Below, in pieces: positions 30,981 to 42,469 of a stretch of 64,000 bases of DNA (position 1 is the stretch's first letter; every line of letters starts with the position of its first letter). Under the pieces are notes generated by a model. It did not search any database and had not been told where the DNA came from. It saw only the letters and a list, made by a program, of their open reading frames with translations. This DNA comes from Sporolactobacillus putidus (GTDB lineage Bacteria > Bacillota > Bacilli > Bacillales > Sporolactobacillaceae), in assembly GCF_014647035.1 (NCBI RefSeq), contig NZ_BMOK01000006.1:166750-230749 (forward strand), written 5' to 3'. The translations under genes were made by a program, and so were the position numbers.

Positions 30981-31121
30981 ATGGCTGTTAAAAAAGAAGA
31001 AATTATTGAACTTTTCGAAAGGCTCAACGAAGACGAAAAAGAATCCACTTACAACTACTTGCAGTTCCTCGCAAGTCTTAATACAGAAGAAGCTGTAAAC
31101 GAAGCCGTTGCAGCAGAATAA
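30981..31121 (+). CDS. 46-residue acidic small protein
   Basis: Not a family I recognise. The ATG at 30981 has AAGGGG 8 nt upstream, a near-consensus promoter further up and a strong terminator directly downstream, so it is a complete transcription unit. The peptide (MAVKKEEIIELFERLNEDEK...) is strongly acidic and looks like two amphipathic helices: about 5-17 and 19-32 (STYNYLQFLASL), with an Ala/Glu/Val-rich tail. The pattern resembles the helical halves of small DUF2281-type or antitoxin proteins, but no partner gene is next to it. It lies divergent from hpf and convergent with the fliD operon. B. subtilis has a small gene (yvzG) in this neighbourhood; homology is not tested. Confidence 0.8.
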   Translation: MAVKKEEIIELFERLNEDEKESTYNYLQFLASLNTEEAVNEAVAAE

Positions 31122-31144
31122 AAAAAGATAAACCATAATGAAAG

Positions 31145-31175
31145 GCCCATCCGGTTGAACGGGTGGGCTGTTTTT
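31145..31175 (+). terminator. Terminator of the small gene
   Basis: GCCCATCCG (31145-31153) and CGGGTGGGC (31160-31168) with a 6-nt loop, followed by TTTTTATTTT. Confidence 0.85.
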
Positions 31176-31220
31176 ATTTTGTTGAAGAAAAAATTCTGAC
31201 TTTGATCGTAATGACGCAAT

Positions 31221-31574
31221 TCATTCCCTCTTATCGAGAAACATCCCGTCTTTTGTCGGCCCTTGGAAGGGATTTTGGTAGCGGCTGACCGAATGTTTAT
31301 GGTGCCGGAATTGATTCATGTCATTCACGATGCTCTGCTTGACTCCCTGCATCGCCGTATTAATCCCATGATTCATATCCGCGACTTCCCTGATAAGTTC
31401 CTTATCCTCATCGCTGGTTACCCCGGGCAAATGCTTTAGAATTTCGCCACGCTTATCGAACATCCGCTGCAATTTTTTAATCAATCTTTCGCGATCAGTT
31501 TGATCAGCCTGATCAAGCAGCTTTTTAATGGCCAGCGTCTGATCATAAAGTTCACGGAACATCATCTCAGGCAC
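31221..31574 (-). CDS. fliT: FliT-like flagellar chaperone
   Basis: Small, highly charged, helical 117-residue protein (FRELYDQTLAIKKLLDQ, then RERLIKKLQRMF) directly after fliS and overlapping its end by 8 nt. Bacillus fliT occupies the same place and acts as a chaperone for the filament cap protein FliD. Sequence similarity among FliT proteins is low, so the call rests mainly on position, size and helical charge pattern. Last gene of flaG-fliD-fliS-fliT. Confidence 0.75.
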   Translation of the reverse strand: MPEMMFRELYDQTLAIKKLLDQADQTDRERLIKKLQRMFDKRGEILKHLPGVTSDEDKELIREVADMNHGINTAMQGVKQSIVNDMNQFRHHKHSVSRYQNPFQGPTKDGMFLDKRE

Positions 31575-31962
31575 GGTCCCGTTTCGGCTGATTTTTCTGC
31601 GTGATCTCGATGACTTGTTTCCACGTATCCCGGAACATGGTCACATGTTTTTCCGCTTCATCAAGGAGCGCCGGATCGTTTTTCACATTCGCCTCAATCA
31701 GACAGCGGTGGATGTAGTCATAGAGCGCCGCGATATGTCCTGCCTCAGGATGTCTTTGATCCACGGTTACGATCAGTTCACTGATGATCGCCTGTGCTTT
31801 TTTAAGAAAAATGTTTTTTCCGTCAATATCTTTATTATTCATCGCAATCCGCGCCTGCCTGATAAACTTAATGCAGCCATTATACAGCATTAAGGTCAGC
31901 TCACCTTGCGTTGCTGTCAGTACGGAGTTCCGCTGATAAGCGTTATACGCATTCGTCGGCAT
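31567..31962 (-). CDS. fliS: Flagellar export chaperone FliS
   Basis: Binds unpolymerised flagellin in the cytoplasm and delivers it for export; in Bacillus it also works with FliW-CsrA homeostasis. The 131-residue protein has the FliS N-terminus (AYNAYQRNSVLTATQGELTL), LMLYNGCIKFI and a helical bundle to the end. Lies 40 nt after fliD. Confidence 0.94.
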   Translation of the reverse strand: MPTNAYNAYQRNSVLTATQGELTLMLYNGCIKFIRQARIAMNNKDIDGKNIFLKKAQAIISELIVTVDQRHPEAGHIAALYDYIHRCLIEANVKNDPALLDEAEKHVTMFRDTWKQVIEITQKNQPKRDRA

Positions 31963-32002
31963 TTTTTTAACCCTTCCCCCAATACTCTTACTAAAAAAAT
32001 CA

Positions 32003-33652
32003 TCAGTGCATTAAACTGGAAATATACGAAGACTGCTGGTTCGACAGAAGGATAGCCTGTTCCATTGCATTAAATTGGTTGTAGTACTGATTCTCGACAG
32101 CTGTCAGTCTCGTCTGTTCAGTGCTGATCTGAGTATTCAGAGTGTCAATGTTCTGTCCGATAAAATATTGATTATCAGCCATACTGGTGTTCCCGGCTTT
32201 TTGTTCAATCTGATTGATCGTGTTCGTAATGGTCGAATTCAGCCTTTGCATGACTCCCTGCTTCGTTGGATCCGTTCCCTGATTATTTGGCAAGCTCGTT
32301 CCCATATTCGTGAACAGCTGCATCACGGCTTGTGGGTTTGTGCTGATCGCCTGATTCAGAGCAGCCGGATCACTGATAACCAGTTTGCCGTGATCCCTAT
32401 AGTTTGTGCTGGTTGTTATACCTATTGCCGAAAGTGAATTCAGGGTCGAACTACTTGTCCCGCTTACCATGTTCGAAAGATCAAGCCGCATTTGGCTGAG
32501 TCCGCTGCTCAGAATGCTGTCATTCCACAACATACCTGCCTGTGCCTTCGTTGTCCACGCCGTAATATCCGCAGCGGTCATACTCTGCTTTTGCGTCGCG
32601 CTCAGCGGCTGATAGCTGGGGTTCGGCGCCTGAGAAATCATGTCATTAATGCCCTGGATCGTCGTGTTATACGTATTTATAAAATTGTTGATCGAATTGT
32701 AAACCGTAGTAGTGTCTGTGTTAACAGTAAGAGTTGAGCTGCCGGAACCTTGCAGAGTAAAATTTACACCATTAACTGAGAATGTATTGGAATGACGAGT
32801 AGTCTGCAACCCATTGAGTGTGAAGGAGGCGTCGCTCCCTTTTGTCTCATTGCTTTGAGTCATTTGCAGTGTATTTGTTAAAAAAGTAATGTTGTTACCA
32901 CCGCTGTTATCAAAAAAAATGCCATAACCACTTGTTTTCGTTCCGCCAAGATTACCCGTGGCTGACCGAGTCATAGATACTTCCTGCTTAACCGGATCGT
33001 AGAATGCGTTAATCCCAAGGTTTGATTGAGATATCGTTGAAAGAACATCATTCAATGAGCTTTTAGTAGGATCAAAACTAAATTGTTGAGAAAGAAAGTT
33101 TCCGTTCTGATCATAAGATGAAAGTGTAAACGTAATATTTCCGCTGCTAGGAATTCCTGTCGAATCTTTCAAGTTGCCTGACTGGCTTGCCAAACTTTGG
33201 CTTGGATCAAAATTACTGTTCGCAGCGATTGGACCGCCGACATTAAAAGCGGAAGTCGCCAGACTGCCGACCGACAAAGAATACGTCGCATTCCCGGCCG
33301 TTGCACCGGCTGTTGCCGAAGCAACCGAGGGACTGCTGGATGAGACCGTATTAACCAGATACGACGATTGAAGGCTCATTGTCTGTACGTTCGTCTGCAG
33401 CGTGGTGAGCAGTGTATTCATGGATCGGTAATCGTCCCGCTGCCATTCCAGCTTCTGCAGATTCTTCTGCATTTGAGCAAGAGGCTGACTTGCCGAAACC
33501 ATCATTTGCGCGACAATGCTATCCACGTTTATGCCGCTGACCAGTCCGCTGACCCTATTATTGTTTGACGTCGAATTCAGCATACTGTTAATTGAATTAA
33601 TAGAAATACCGCTTGAACTGCTTGAACTGTTTGTCGATGATGTTGAAGACAA
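32003..33652 (-). CDS. fliD: Flagellar hook-associated protein 2 (filament cap)
   Basis: Secreted cap under which flagellin polymerises. The start is TTG at 33652 with GGGAGG 9 nt upstream; 549 residues. After a Ser/Thr-rich N-terminus comes the FliD_N region (GLVSGINVDSIVAQMM, ASQPLAQMQKNLQKLEWQRD), then a variable middle and FliD_C with coiled-coil ends (LNTQISTEQTRLTAVENQYY, NQFNAMEQAI). The serine-rich start may be linker-like but is unusual. It follows flaG by 22 nt. Confidence 0.95.
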   Translation of the reverse strand: MSSTSSTNSSSSSSGISINSINSMLNSTSNNNRVSGLVSGINVDSIVAQMMVSASQPLAQMQKNLQKLEWQRDDYRSMNTLLTTLQTNVQTMSLQSSYLVNTVSSSSPSVASATAGATAGNATYSLSVGSLATSAFNVGGPIAANSNFDPSQSLASQSGNLKDSTGIPSSGNITFTLSSYDQNGNFLSQQFSFDPTKSSLNDVLSTISQSNLGINAFYDPVKQEVSMTRSATGNLGGTKTSGYGIFFDNSGGNNITFLTNTLQMTQSNETKGSDASFTLNGLQTTRHSNTFSVNGVNFTLQGSGSSTLTVNTDTTTVYNSINNFINTYNTTIQGINDMISQAPNPSYQPLSATQKQSMTAADITAWTTKAQAGMLWNDSILSSGLSQMRLDLSNMVSGTSSSTLNSLSAIGITTSTNYRDHGKLVISDPAALNQAISTNPQAVMQLFTNMGTSLPNNQGTDPTKQGVMQRLNSTITNTINQIEQKAGNTSMADNQYFIGQNIDTLNTQISTEQTRLTAVENQYYNQFNAMEQAILLSNQQSSYISSLMH

Positions 33653-33674
33653 CTTTTCCGCCCTCCCTTTGTTT

Positions 33675-34052
33675 TTAGATCCGGTGATTGACGATTAACC
33701 CCAGCTTTTCTGCGATAGCGGCAGCGAAATCCAGCATTTTCTTCGGCGGAATTTCCTGAATCACCTCATGTGTCACCGCATTCTCAATCCGAACGTAATA
33801 CGTATTCAGCTTATCATAAAAGACGTAATGCAGATTCGTGGGTACCGGAAGAAGTAGCCGATTTGCATCACTGACAAGTTTGCTGACTTGTTTTTTTGAA
33901 CGATCTGATGGCAGCACTGGGTCGCTTTGTGCCGCTGCACGGTGCTGATCCGCTGTTTGATTCGTTTGAAAACTGCCATGCACCCCTGATGGCTGAATTT
34001 GGATGGTTTGATTTTGATCGATTGTGACATCTATAAGTGCACTCACAGACAT
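33675..34052 (-). CDS. flaG: FlaG-family flagellar protein
   Basis: Short protein of 125 residues; in several bacteria FlaG limits filament length. The conserved C-terminal domain is clear: HYVFYDKLNTYYVRIENA, then VIQEIPPKKMLDFAAAIAEK and GLIVNHRI. The first 60 residues are polar and variable. GAGGAGGAG precedes the ATG. First gene of the operon, under a near-perfect sigma-D promoter. Confidence 0.9.
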   Translation of the reverse strand: MSVSALIDVTIDQNQTIQIQPSGVHGSFQTNQTADQHRAAAQSDPVLPSDRSKKQVSKLVSDANRLLLPVPTNLHYVFYDKLNTYYVRIENAVTHEVIQEIPPKKMLDFAAAIAEKLGLIVNHRI

Positions 34053-34096
34053 AACCGACTCCTCCTCAACCCGTCATCTTAATTCTTCTAAAATTA

Positions 34097-34123
34097 ATAT
34101 CGGCGGAGCAGAAGAAAAGTTTA
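34097..34123 (-). promoter_or_regulatory. Sigma-D promoter of flaG-fliD-fliS-fliT
   Basis: On the - strand TAAA (34123-34120), 15 nt, GCCGATAT (34104-34097): exact match to the flagellar sigma-D consensus TAAA-N15-GCCGATAT, about 45 nt before flaG. Confidence 0.93.
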
Positions 34124-34268
34124 AATCTATTGTTTGATAATAAAGGTTTCAAACAGACTGGCGAATCATTTTGGATGATATAAAAAAACTTCAACTATGC
34201 TCTTTAAATTCCAGATGAGTCATGTTCACTATTTTTAAAACGCTTTGATGTAAAATGATGATCGCCGA

Positions 34269-35321
34269 TTACCTAATCCACTCAAAAGAAAGTGGTGTCC
34301 CCTTTTCAATGTCTTTGGTTACCTGCTTACCCAGAACCATCTCGAAATATTTCGGCTCCAATCCAAAGCCAGGTCTCACAATCCTGATATTTTCGGCTGT
34401 TAACCGATCACCGGCATGAATATTCTCTGAGGCATAAATGGAGCGGCGGAATTTCATCGAAGCTTTTTCCGCCTCGGTGGGTCCGTATGCAATTCTCCCC
34501 AACGACCGCCATGCTCTTTCCGCTTCTTGTACAAGCATCGAAAATTCCTGCGGCTCCATCGAAAATTCAGAATCTACTCCGCCGTCTTTTCTATTTAATG
34601 TCATATGTTTTTCGATTACCATTGCCCCAAGTGCGACGCTAGCGACGGCAACGCCAATTCCGGGTGTGTGATCAGACAAGCCGACCCGACAATTAAATAA
34701 TTTTTGCAAGTGCGGGATCGTCAGCAAATTTGTATCCTCTGCCGCTGCCGGATAGGTGCTTGTACATTTCAACAAGGTGAGGTCGGTGCATCCGGCTTCT
34801 CTTGCTGTTCGAACCGTTTCATCCAGCTCGGCTATGCTAGCCATACCGGTTGAGATAATCAGAGGCTTTTTTGTCGAGGCGGCTTTTCTGATTAAAGGAA
34901 GATCGTTGTTTTCAAAAGATGCGATTTTATACATCGGAACGTCAAGTTCTTCGAGAAAGTCAATGGCTGTTTCATCGAATGGCGTGCTGAAAGCGATCAA
35001 ACCGAGTTCACGTGCTCTTTCAAAAATCGGTTTGTGCCATTCCCATGGCGTGTACGCCTTTTTATATAAATTATAAAGCGTATTTCCTCGCCAAAGGCTT
35101 TCGCTGTCGTCTATTTTAAAATCCGGTTTGTCAACGTCCAATGTTAACGTATCAGCCGTATAAGTTTGCAGTTTAATAGCATCCGCACCTGCCGCTGCCG
35201 CTTTTTCAACAATTTTGAGCGCGCGATCAAGCGAGTGATTATGATTACCTGACATTTCGGCAATAATTAAGGGCCTGCCTGTCCAATTAACATTCTTGCT
35301 TCTTTTCAGCGCGTCATTCAT
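34269..35321 (-). CDS. pseI: Pseudaminic acid synthase
   Basis: Condenses the PseG product (2,4-diacetamido-altrose) with phosphoenolpyruvate to give pseudaminic acid. The ATG at 35321 (350 residues) has GGGGGA 7 nt upstream and overlaps pseH by 8 nt. The NeuB-like TIM barrel shows IIAEMSGNHNHSLDRALKIV, DAIKLQTYTADTLTLD, IISTGMAS and VGLSDHTPG; a C-terminal SAF antifreeze-like domain follows (RRSIYASENIHAGDRLT). PseI is preferred to NeuB because all other Pse enzymes are adjacent. Confidence 0.93.
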   Translation of the reverse strand: MNDALKRSKNVNWTGRPLIIAEMSGNHNHSLDRALKIVEKAAAAGADAIKLQTYTADTLTLDVDKPDFKIDDSESLWRGNTLYNLYKKAYTPWEWHKPIFERARELGLIAFSTPFDETAIDFLEELDVPMYKIASFENNDLPLIRKAASTKKPLIISTGMASIAELDETVRTAREAGCTDLTLLKCTSTYPAAAEDTNLLTIPHLQKLFNCRVGLSDHTPGIGVAVASVALGAMVIEKHMTLNRKDGGVDSEFSMEPQEFSMLVQEAERAWRSLGRIAYGPTEAEKASMKFRRSIYASENIHAGDRLTAENIRIVRPGFGLEPKYFEMVLGKQVTKDIEKGTPLSFEWIR

Positions 35322-35868
35322 TGTTAAGTCCCCCAATGTACTGCTCTACCGTTCTCCTATTGCGCCGCCAGCTTTCTTTCGTCAAACACATCTGAATCAC
35401 GTCTGCCTCCTTATCCCTTTCCGGTACTTCTCGGATCTGCAAGCCGTTCTTACAAAAGCCCAGTTTTTCATGATACGCGATACTTCTCTTGTTAAAGCTG
35501 ACAACCTCAGCATAAATTTTATTCAACAACAGATGTTCAAATATGTACCTGATGGTCAAATAGCCCATGATGGTTCCCGCACCCCTGGGAGCCTGTTGGT
35601 TGCCAATGTACAAGCCCCATTCGCAGTCGTGATCGGAGAGCCTGTTGATTTGGACAAAACCACTTGGACAATCATTCAGATAAAATATCTTAACCCACTT
35701 AAATGGATTAAGAGTCATTTGATGAAACCATCGGAGATGCTCTTCCATCGCAATCCTTTCATTGTGAAACATATATTTTCGAATACACTCCTGATTTCTC
35801 CAATTTAAAACCATTTCCAGGTGTGACTCTTTGATATCTTCAAGTCGGGTATTTGAATGAAGGATCAT
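35314..35868 (-). CDS. pseH: GNAT N-acetyltransferase of pseudaminate synthesis
   Basis: Acetyltransferase that N-acetylates the 4-amino sugar made by PseC. The 184-residue protein has the RimJ/RimL-like GNAT fold: VLNWRNQECIRKYMF, FVQINRLSDHDCEWGLYIG, a P-loop variant (QAPRGAGTIMGYLTI) for acetyl-CoA, and SIAYHEKLGF. It overlaps pseG by 4 nt (ATGA) and pseI by 8 nt. The region is visibly A+T-richer than the flagellar genes around it, which suggests later acquisition. Confidence 0.9.
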   Translation of the reverse strand: MILHSNTRLEDIKESHLEMVLNWRNQECIRKYMFHNERIAMEEHLRWFHQMTLNPFKWVKIFYLNDCPSGFVQINRLSDHDCEWGLYIGNQQAPRGAGTIMGYLTIRYIFEHLLLNKIYAEVVSFNKRSIAYHEKLGFCKNGLQIREVPERDKEADVIQMCLTKESWRRNRRTVEQYIGGLNNE

Positions 35869-36947
35869 TTTATGACTCCCAGAATCGTTCTGACGACAGG
35901 AAACGATTTGATTTTATCCTTATTAAAAATGTTTGAGCCGCATCGTGACAAGCTCTGAACACGATCAGCATGATTTAATAAATAGTGTACCGATTCTTTG
36001 ATTTGTTCCGATGAAACAGCCCGGCTTTCGCCCAAGTAGATAATTGCCCCGAGTTTCCGGACCTCCTCGGCAATTCTGATTTGATTATCGGCAATTGCCA
36101 TTACAATAGAGGGAAGTCCCAAAAAACATCTTTCCCACATGCTGATTCCGCCCGCACCAATGGCTATATCTGCTTGGTTAATCAAGGGGACCATATCACT
36201 TACTTGGCAAAAATAGTAAAAATTTTCAAACTGGGAACAAAAGTGTTGAATCTCATGCCTAAATTTGTTCGATTGTCCAACAACAACATTGACAGTAACC
36301 TTTTGATTTAAGGAGGACAAAAGCTTTACCACTCTTAATGTTTCGTTCTGTGGGTCGGTACCTCCAAAGGAAACAAGGATATTGGCAATCGCTCCTGTTC
36401 TTTCCTTCCTTACAGAATGAATAAATTCGTCCCTGAAAAGAATATAGTCTGGGCCAAGAAGTTTTTGACAAGAATCAGGTACGAGATCATCGTATCTTTT
36501 TAAGAAATCTTCCAATACGTTCTGATCGAGCAATATGCTGCAGCGATGTTTTCGATTGGCCAAGTCGTCGATAACCATTATCCGATTAGAATGTTCGCAT
36601 AACACCGTTTCCCATTTTTCGTCAAGACCATAGTGATCGACAATCAGAAGATCAGGCAGCAATTTTTCGTCCCTAAAAAGATTCAGCAGCTCACGTGCAT
36701 CCTCAAACCAATTTTCATCGTACCATTGCCAGATATTTGACTCCTCGGCTTCCCCGATACTCCGCAATTCAACTATTTTAAAACCATTTTGCCTTACCAG
36801 TGTATTAAGGTTGCCCTTTAATTCACGGCAAAAGAAAACAACATTTATCTCTGCCCTTTTTAACTGATTTGCCAAGGTCAAACATCTCATGATGTGTCCG
36901 GAACCTATACATACGGACGCGTCCACTCTTATTCCAATGTTTTTCAT
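35865..36947 (-). CDS. pseG: UDP-2,4-diacetamido-2,4,6-trideoxy-altrose hydrolase
   Basis: Glycosyltransferase-B-like hydrolase that removes UDP from the PseH product. The 360-residue protein starts with NIGIRVDASVCIGSGHIMRC, the PseG signature with the catalytic His, and has the UDP-binding IAIGAGGISMWERCFLG near residue 255. It lies 9 nt after pseF and overlaps pseH. A+T-rich, as pseH. Confidence 0.93.
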   Translation of the reverse strand: MKNIGIRVDASVCIGSGHIMRCLTLANQLKRAEINVVFFCRELKGNLNTLVRQNGFKIVELRSIGEAEESNIWQWYDENWFEDARELLNLFRDEKLLPDLLIVDHYGLDEKWETVLCEHSNRIMVIDDLANRKHRCSILLDQNVLEDFLKRYDDLVPDSCQKLLGPDYILFRDEFIHSVRKERTGAIANILVSFGGTDPQNETLRVVKLLSSLNQKVTVNVVVGQSNKFRHEIQHFCSQFENFYYFCQVSDMVPLINQADIAIGAGGISMWERCFLGLPSIVMAIADNQIRIAEEVRKLGAIIYLGESRAVSSEQIKESVHYLLNHADRVQSLSRCGSNIFNKDKIKSFPVVRTILGVIK

Positions 36948-36956
36948 TCTTACAAC

Positions 36957-37688
36957 CTACACCGTTTTTTGTCTGACGCCGCGATTAATCGAAACCAGCC
37001 GAGGATTTTTTTTACAGACTTTCAAAACGTCTTTCCATGAGAAACTGTCATTCTCATTATAAAGCTCTTCTAATATTTTTTTTATCAACTCAAAGTCTTC
37101 TTCAGTATCCACAGTCCATCTGTATTCGCTTTCGTTCGTATGATTTCCGTAATTAAACAGTCGGTATTTTTCAGGATGCTGGTAAACATACAGCGTGACA
37201 TGCTCTCTGTATGGCTTTTTATCGGCAGAATGGAATGCTTCTTCAAGAACACGAAAAGGGAGGACCTCCGTATCTAAACCACGTGGATAGGTCCTTTGCA
37301 GCGTATTCGACACATAATCGTATTGATCACTGTTTGTCAGAAAGGTTCCCGTAACTTTATCGATCACTTCCGGATCGATCAGCGGACAGTCGGAGGTCAG
37401 CCGGACAACGACATCGGCATGATACAACGTTGCCGCTTCATAATACCGGGAAAGGACATCTTCTTCTGAGCCGCGATATACCGGCACAGACAAACGTTCG
37501 CAAAGCTCAGCAATCGGATTATCCTTTTCATTATCAGTCGTGGCGACAACCGTTTCATCGATGGTGGACGCTCTTCCGACACGCTCCAGCTGGTATTCCA
37601 GCAATGTCTTTCCCAGAACCTTCTTAAGCACTTTGCCGGGCAATCGCGTGGAACCCATTCGGGCCTGAATAATCGCTGCAACTCGCAT
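36957..37688 (-). CDS. pseF: CMP-pseudaminic acid cytidylyltransferase (SpsF-like)
   Basis: Nucleotidyltransferase that activates pseudaminic acid with CTP. The 243-residue protein is of the SpsF/CMP-sugar type: AIIQARMGSTRLPGKVL at the N-terminus, VVATTDNEKDNPI, and VVRLTSDCPLIDPEVID with the metal-binding Asp. SpsF homologues are also named in spore-coat polysaccharide synthesis; the pse neighbours decide the role here. It follows pseC by 14 nt. Confidence 0.88.
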   Translation of the reverse strand: MRVAAIIQARMGSTRLPGKVLKKVLGKTLLEYQLERVGRASTIDETVVATTDNEKDNPIAELCERLSVPVYRGSEEDVLSRYYEAATLYHADVVVRLTSDCPLIDPEVIDKVTGTFLTNSDQYDYVSNTLQRTYPRGLDTEVLPFRVLEEAFHSADKKPYREHVTLYVYQHPEKYRLFNYGNHTNESEYRWTVDTEEDFELIKKILEELYNENDSFSWKDVLKVCKKNPRLVSINRGVRQKTV

Positions 37689-37702
37689 TCTATCCCACCC
37701 TC

Positions 37703-38884
37703 TTATTTTGCAAGATACGAAATCGTTCCAGTTACCGCCTGAATAACGTCCCTGACATCCTGCTCTGTCATCTTGGGAAAAAGCGGCAGAGTAATGATCT
37801 CGTCATAATGTTTTTCCGCATTCGGGCACAGTCCCCGCTCGTACCCCAGTTCCCGGTAATAGGGGTGTAAATATACCGGAAGATAATGAACGTTCACGCC
37901 AATATTCTGCGCCCGCAGCGCTTCAAAAATCTCACGACGATCCGCATTAATCTTGTCCGTTTTGAGACGGAGGATATACAGATGCCAGCTGGAATCCGTA
38001 TCCGGATGCTGGTAAGGAACTGTCAATTCCGGAATGGCTTGAAAGGCTTCATTATATCGTTCGACAATTTGCTTCCTCGCGTCAATGAACTTCTCGATTT
38101 TGCTTAGCTGGCTTATCCCGAGAACCGCCTGAATATCCGTCATGCGATAATTATAACCGAGAAACTGCATTTCATAGTACCAGGGGCCATCGCACTTTTC
38201 CAGGTATTTTGCGTCACGGGTTATGCCGTGTGAACGAAACTGCAGAAGCTTTTCATAGTAAGCTTCCTCGTTTGTGGTTATCATACCGCCTTCCCCGCTT
38301 GTGATCTGTTTGACAGGATGGAAGCTGAACATGGTCATATCACTGATGGAGCCGACTTTCTTTCCTTTATAATGTGAACCGAGTGAATGGGCGCCATCTT
38401 CGATCACTGTCAGGTGATGCTTCCGTGCGAGTGCCATTATTTCATCGAGCTGCGCAGGCTGTCCGGTATAATCAACCGGTATAATCGCCTTTGTCCGAGC
38501 CGTAATCTTTTTTTCAATCTCTGCAGGATCCATGTTGTACGTCCGACTGTCGATGTCGGCAAAAACGGGATTTCCACCACAATAAAGCACACAATTGGAA
38601 CTGGCGGCAAAAGTCATCGGTGTGCAGATGACTTCATCGCCTTTATGAATCCCCGCAGCAAAACATGCACCATGAAGCGCTGCAGTTCCGTTCGCAAATG
38701 AAACAGCATACTTCGCCCCGACAAACTGAGCGATCGCTTGCTCAAATTCCTTAATTTTAGGTCCGGTTGTCAGATAGTCGCTTTGCAGGACATCTGTAAC
38801 CGCCTGAATATCCGCATCATCAATCCATTGACGCGCGTAAGGCAAAAAGGTATTGCGAATCGGTTTCCATTGTACTTTTTGCAT
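37703..38884 (-). CDS. pseC: UDP-4-amino-4,6-dideoxy-altrosamine transaminase
   Basis: PLP enzyme of the DegT/DnrJ/EryC1 fold that aminates the PseB keto sugar. The 393-residue protein has GTAALHGACFAAG, the PLP-binding EDGAHSLGS (Asp163) and the Schiff-base Lys192 in FHPVKQITSGEGG. Starts 21 nt after pseB. PseC is preferred over other sugar aminotransferases on context and the LPYARQWIDDADIQAV start. Confidence 0.94.
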   Translation of the reverse strand: MQKVQWKPIRNTFLPYARQWIDDADIQAVTDVLQSDYLTTGPKIKEFEQAIAQFVGAKYAVSFANGTAALHGACFAAGIHKGDEVICTPMTFAASSNCVLYCGGNPVFADIDSRTYNMDPAEIEKKITARTKAIIPVDYTGQPAQLDEIMALARKHHLTVIEDGAHSLGSHYKGKKVGSISDMTMFSFHPVKQITSGEGGMITTNEEAYYEKLLQFRSHGITRDAKYLEKCDGPWYYEMQFLGYNYRMTDIQAVLGISQLSKIEKFIDARKQIVERYNEAFQAIPELTVPYQHPDTDSSWHLYILRLKTDKINADRREIFEALRAQNIGVNVHYLPVYLHPYYRELGYERGLCPNAEKHYDEIITLPLFPKMTEQDVRDVIQAVTGTISYLAK

Positions 38885-38905
38885 CCACTGTCACTCCTAA
38901 AAATT

Positions 38906-41752
<2,847 letters not shown>

Positions 41753-41756
<4 letters not shown>

Positions 41757-42346
41757 GTTTCAGACTGCTCCTTCACTCCCAATGTCCTCTTAATTTCATC
41801 GGAAAGCCGTTTCAATAAAGGCTCAATTTCATAAAGAACGAGGTCCGCGATCAAAACCGTATCTCCAGACTGAAGCGCTTCTTCCACATTTTTCAATACT
41901 TTTTGCAACGAAGAAAAAATTGCCGTATATTGTCCCCAATTTTCCGGATGCTTGTTTGTCCGATCAATAGCGGTCAACATCTTTTCCAGCCACTGCACGC
42001 CATCAAGCAGCTCCTCAAATGCGAGCCAATCCTCTTTGGACGGGTTTTTGTAGAATCGATCCGTCAAGTGGATGACACGGGGGATCGCCCGATCCAGATA
42101 GTCTTTCGCCAGCAGCAAATTATCATGAATGAATTCCATCAGCGTCTTCGTTTTCACTTCAAGAGTTTGGATGTCTGCAAGGTGACCTGCTAAATACGTT
42201 GCGCAGTCATCATAGATTTCCACTCCATCCGCGATCATGTGACTATAATAGTTATCCTGATTCAGGAGATTGTTGATCGAATCCACCACTTGATTCACCG
42301 ATGGGTGAAGAAGTGTTATCTGTTGATCATTGATCATTAAATCCAT
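41753..42346 (-). CDS. Unknown 197-residue helical protein heading the glycosylation operon
   Basis: No family recognised. The ATG at 42346 has GGAGG 7 nt upstream. The product is acidic, almost entirely helical in appearance, without signal peptide or membrane segment (MDLMINDQQITLLHPSVNQV, then YLDRAIPRVIHLTDRFYKNP). It overlaps maf by 4 nt and is the first gene after a sigma-D-like promoter. A chaperone or recruiter for flagellin glycosylation is one possibility, by position only. Confidence 0.85.
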
Positions 42347-42388
42347 GACTATACCTCCACTATTGCCTATCATATACCCTTCATCTAT

Positions 42389-42413
42389 TATATCGGATTA
42401 ATGAGCAAAATTT
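42389..42413 (-). promoter_or_regulatory. Sigma-D-like promoter of the glycosylation operon
   Basis: On the - strand TAAA (42413-42410), 13 nt, TCCGATAT (42396-42389). The -10 matches 7 of 8 but the spacer is 2 nt short. A TATAAT hexamer overlaps it, so a sigma-A alternative exists. Confidence 0.5.
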
Positions 42414-42420
42414 AGAGGAA

Positions 42421-42456
42421 AAAATAAAAAACAGGCCCCTTATAAAGGAGCCTGTT
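42421..42456 (-). terminator. Flagellin gene terminator
   Basis: AACAGGCCCCTT (42430-42441) and AAGGAGCCTGTT (42445-42456) form a 12-bp stem with one mismatch or wobble; TTTTATTTTTTC follows on the - strand. Confidence 0.85.
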
Positions 42457-42469
42457 CTTAGATCGATAA

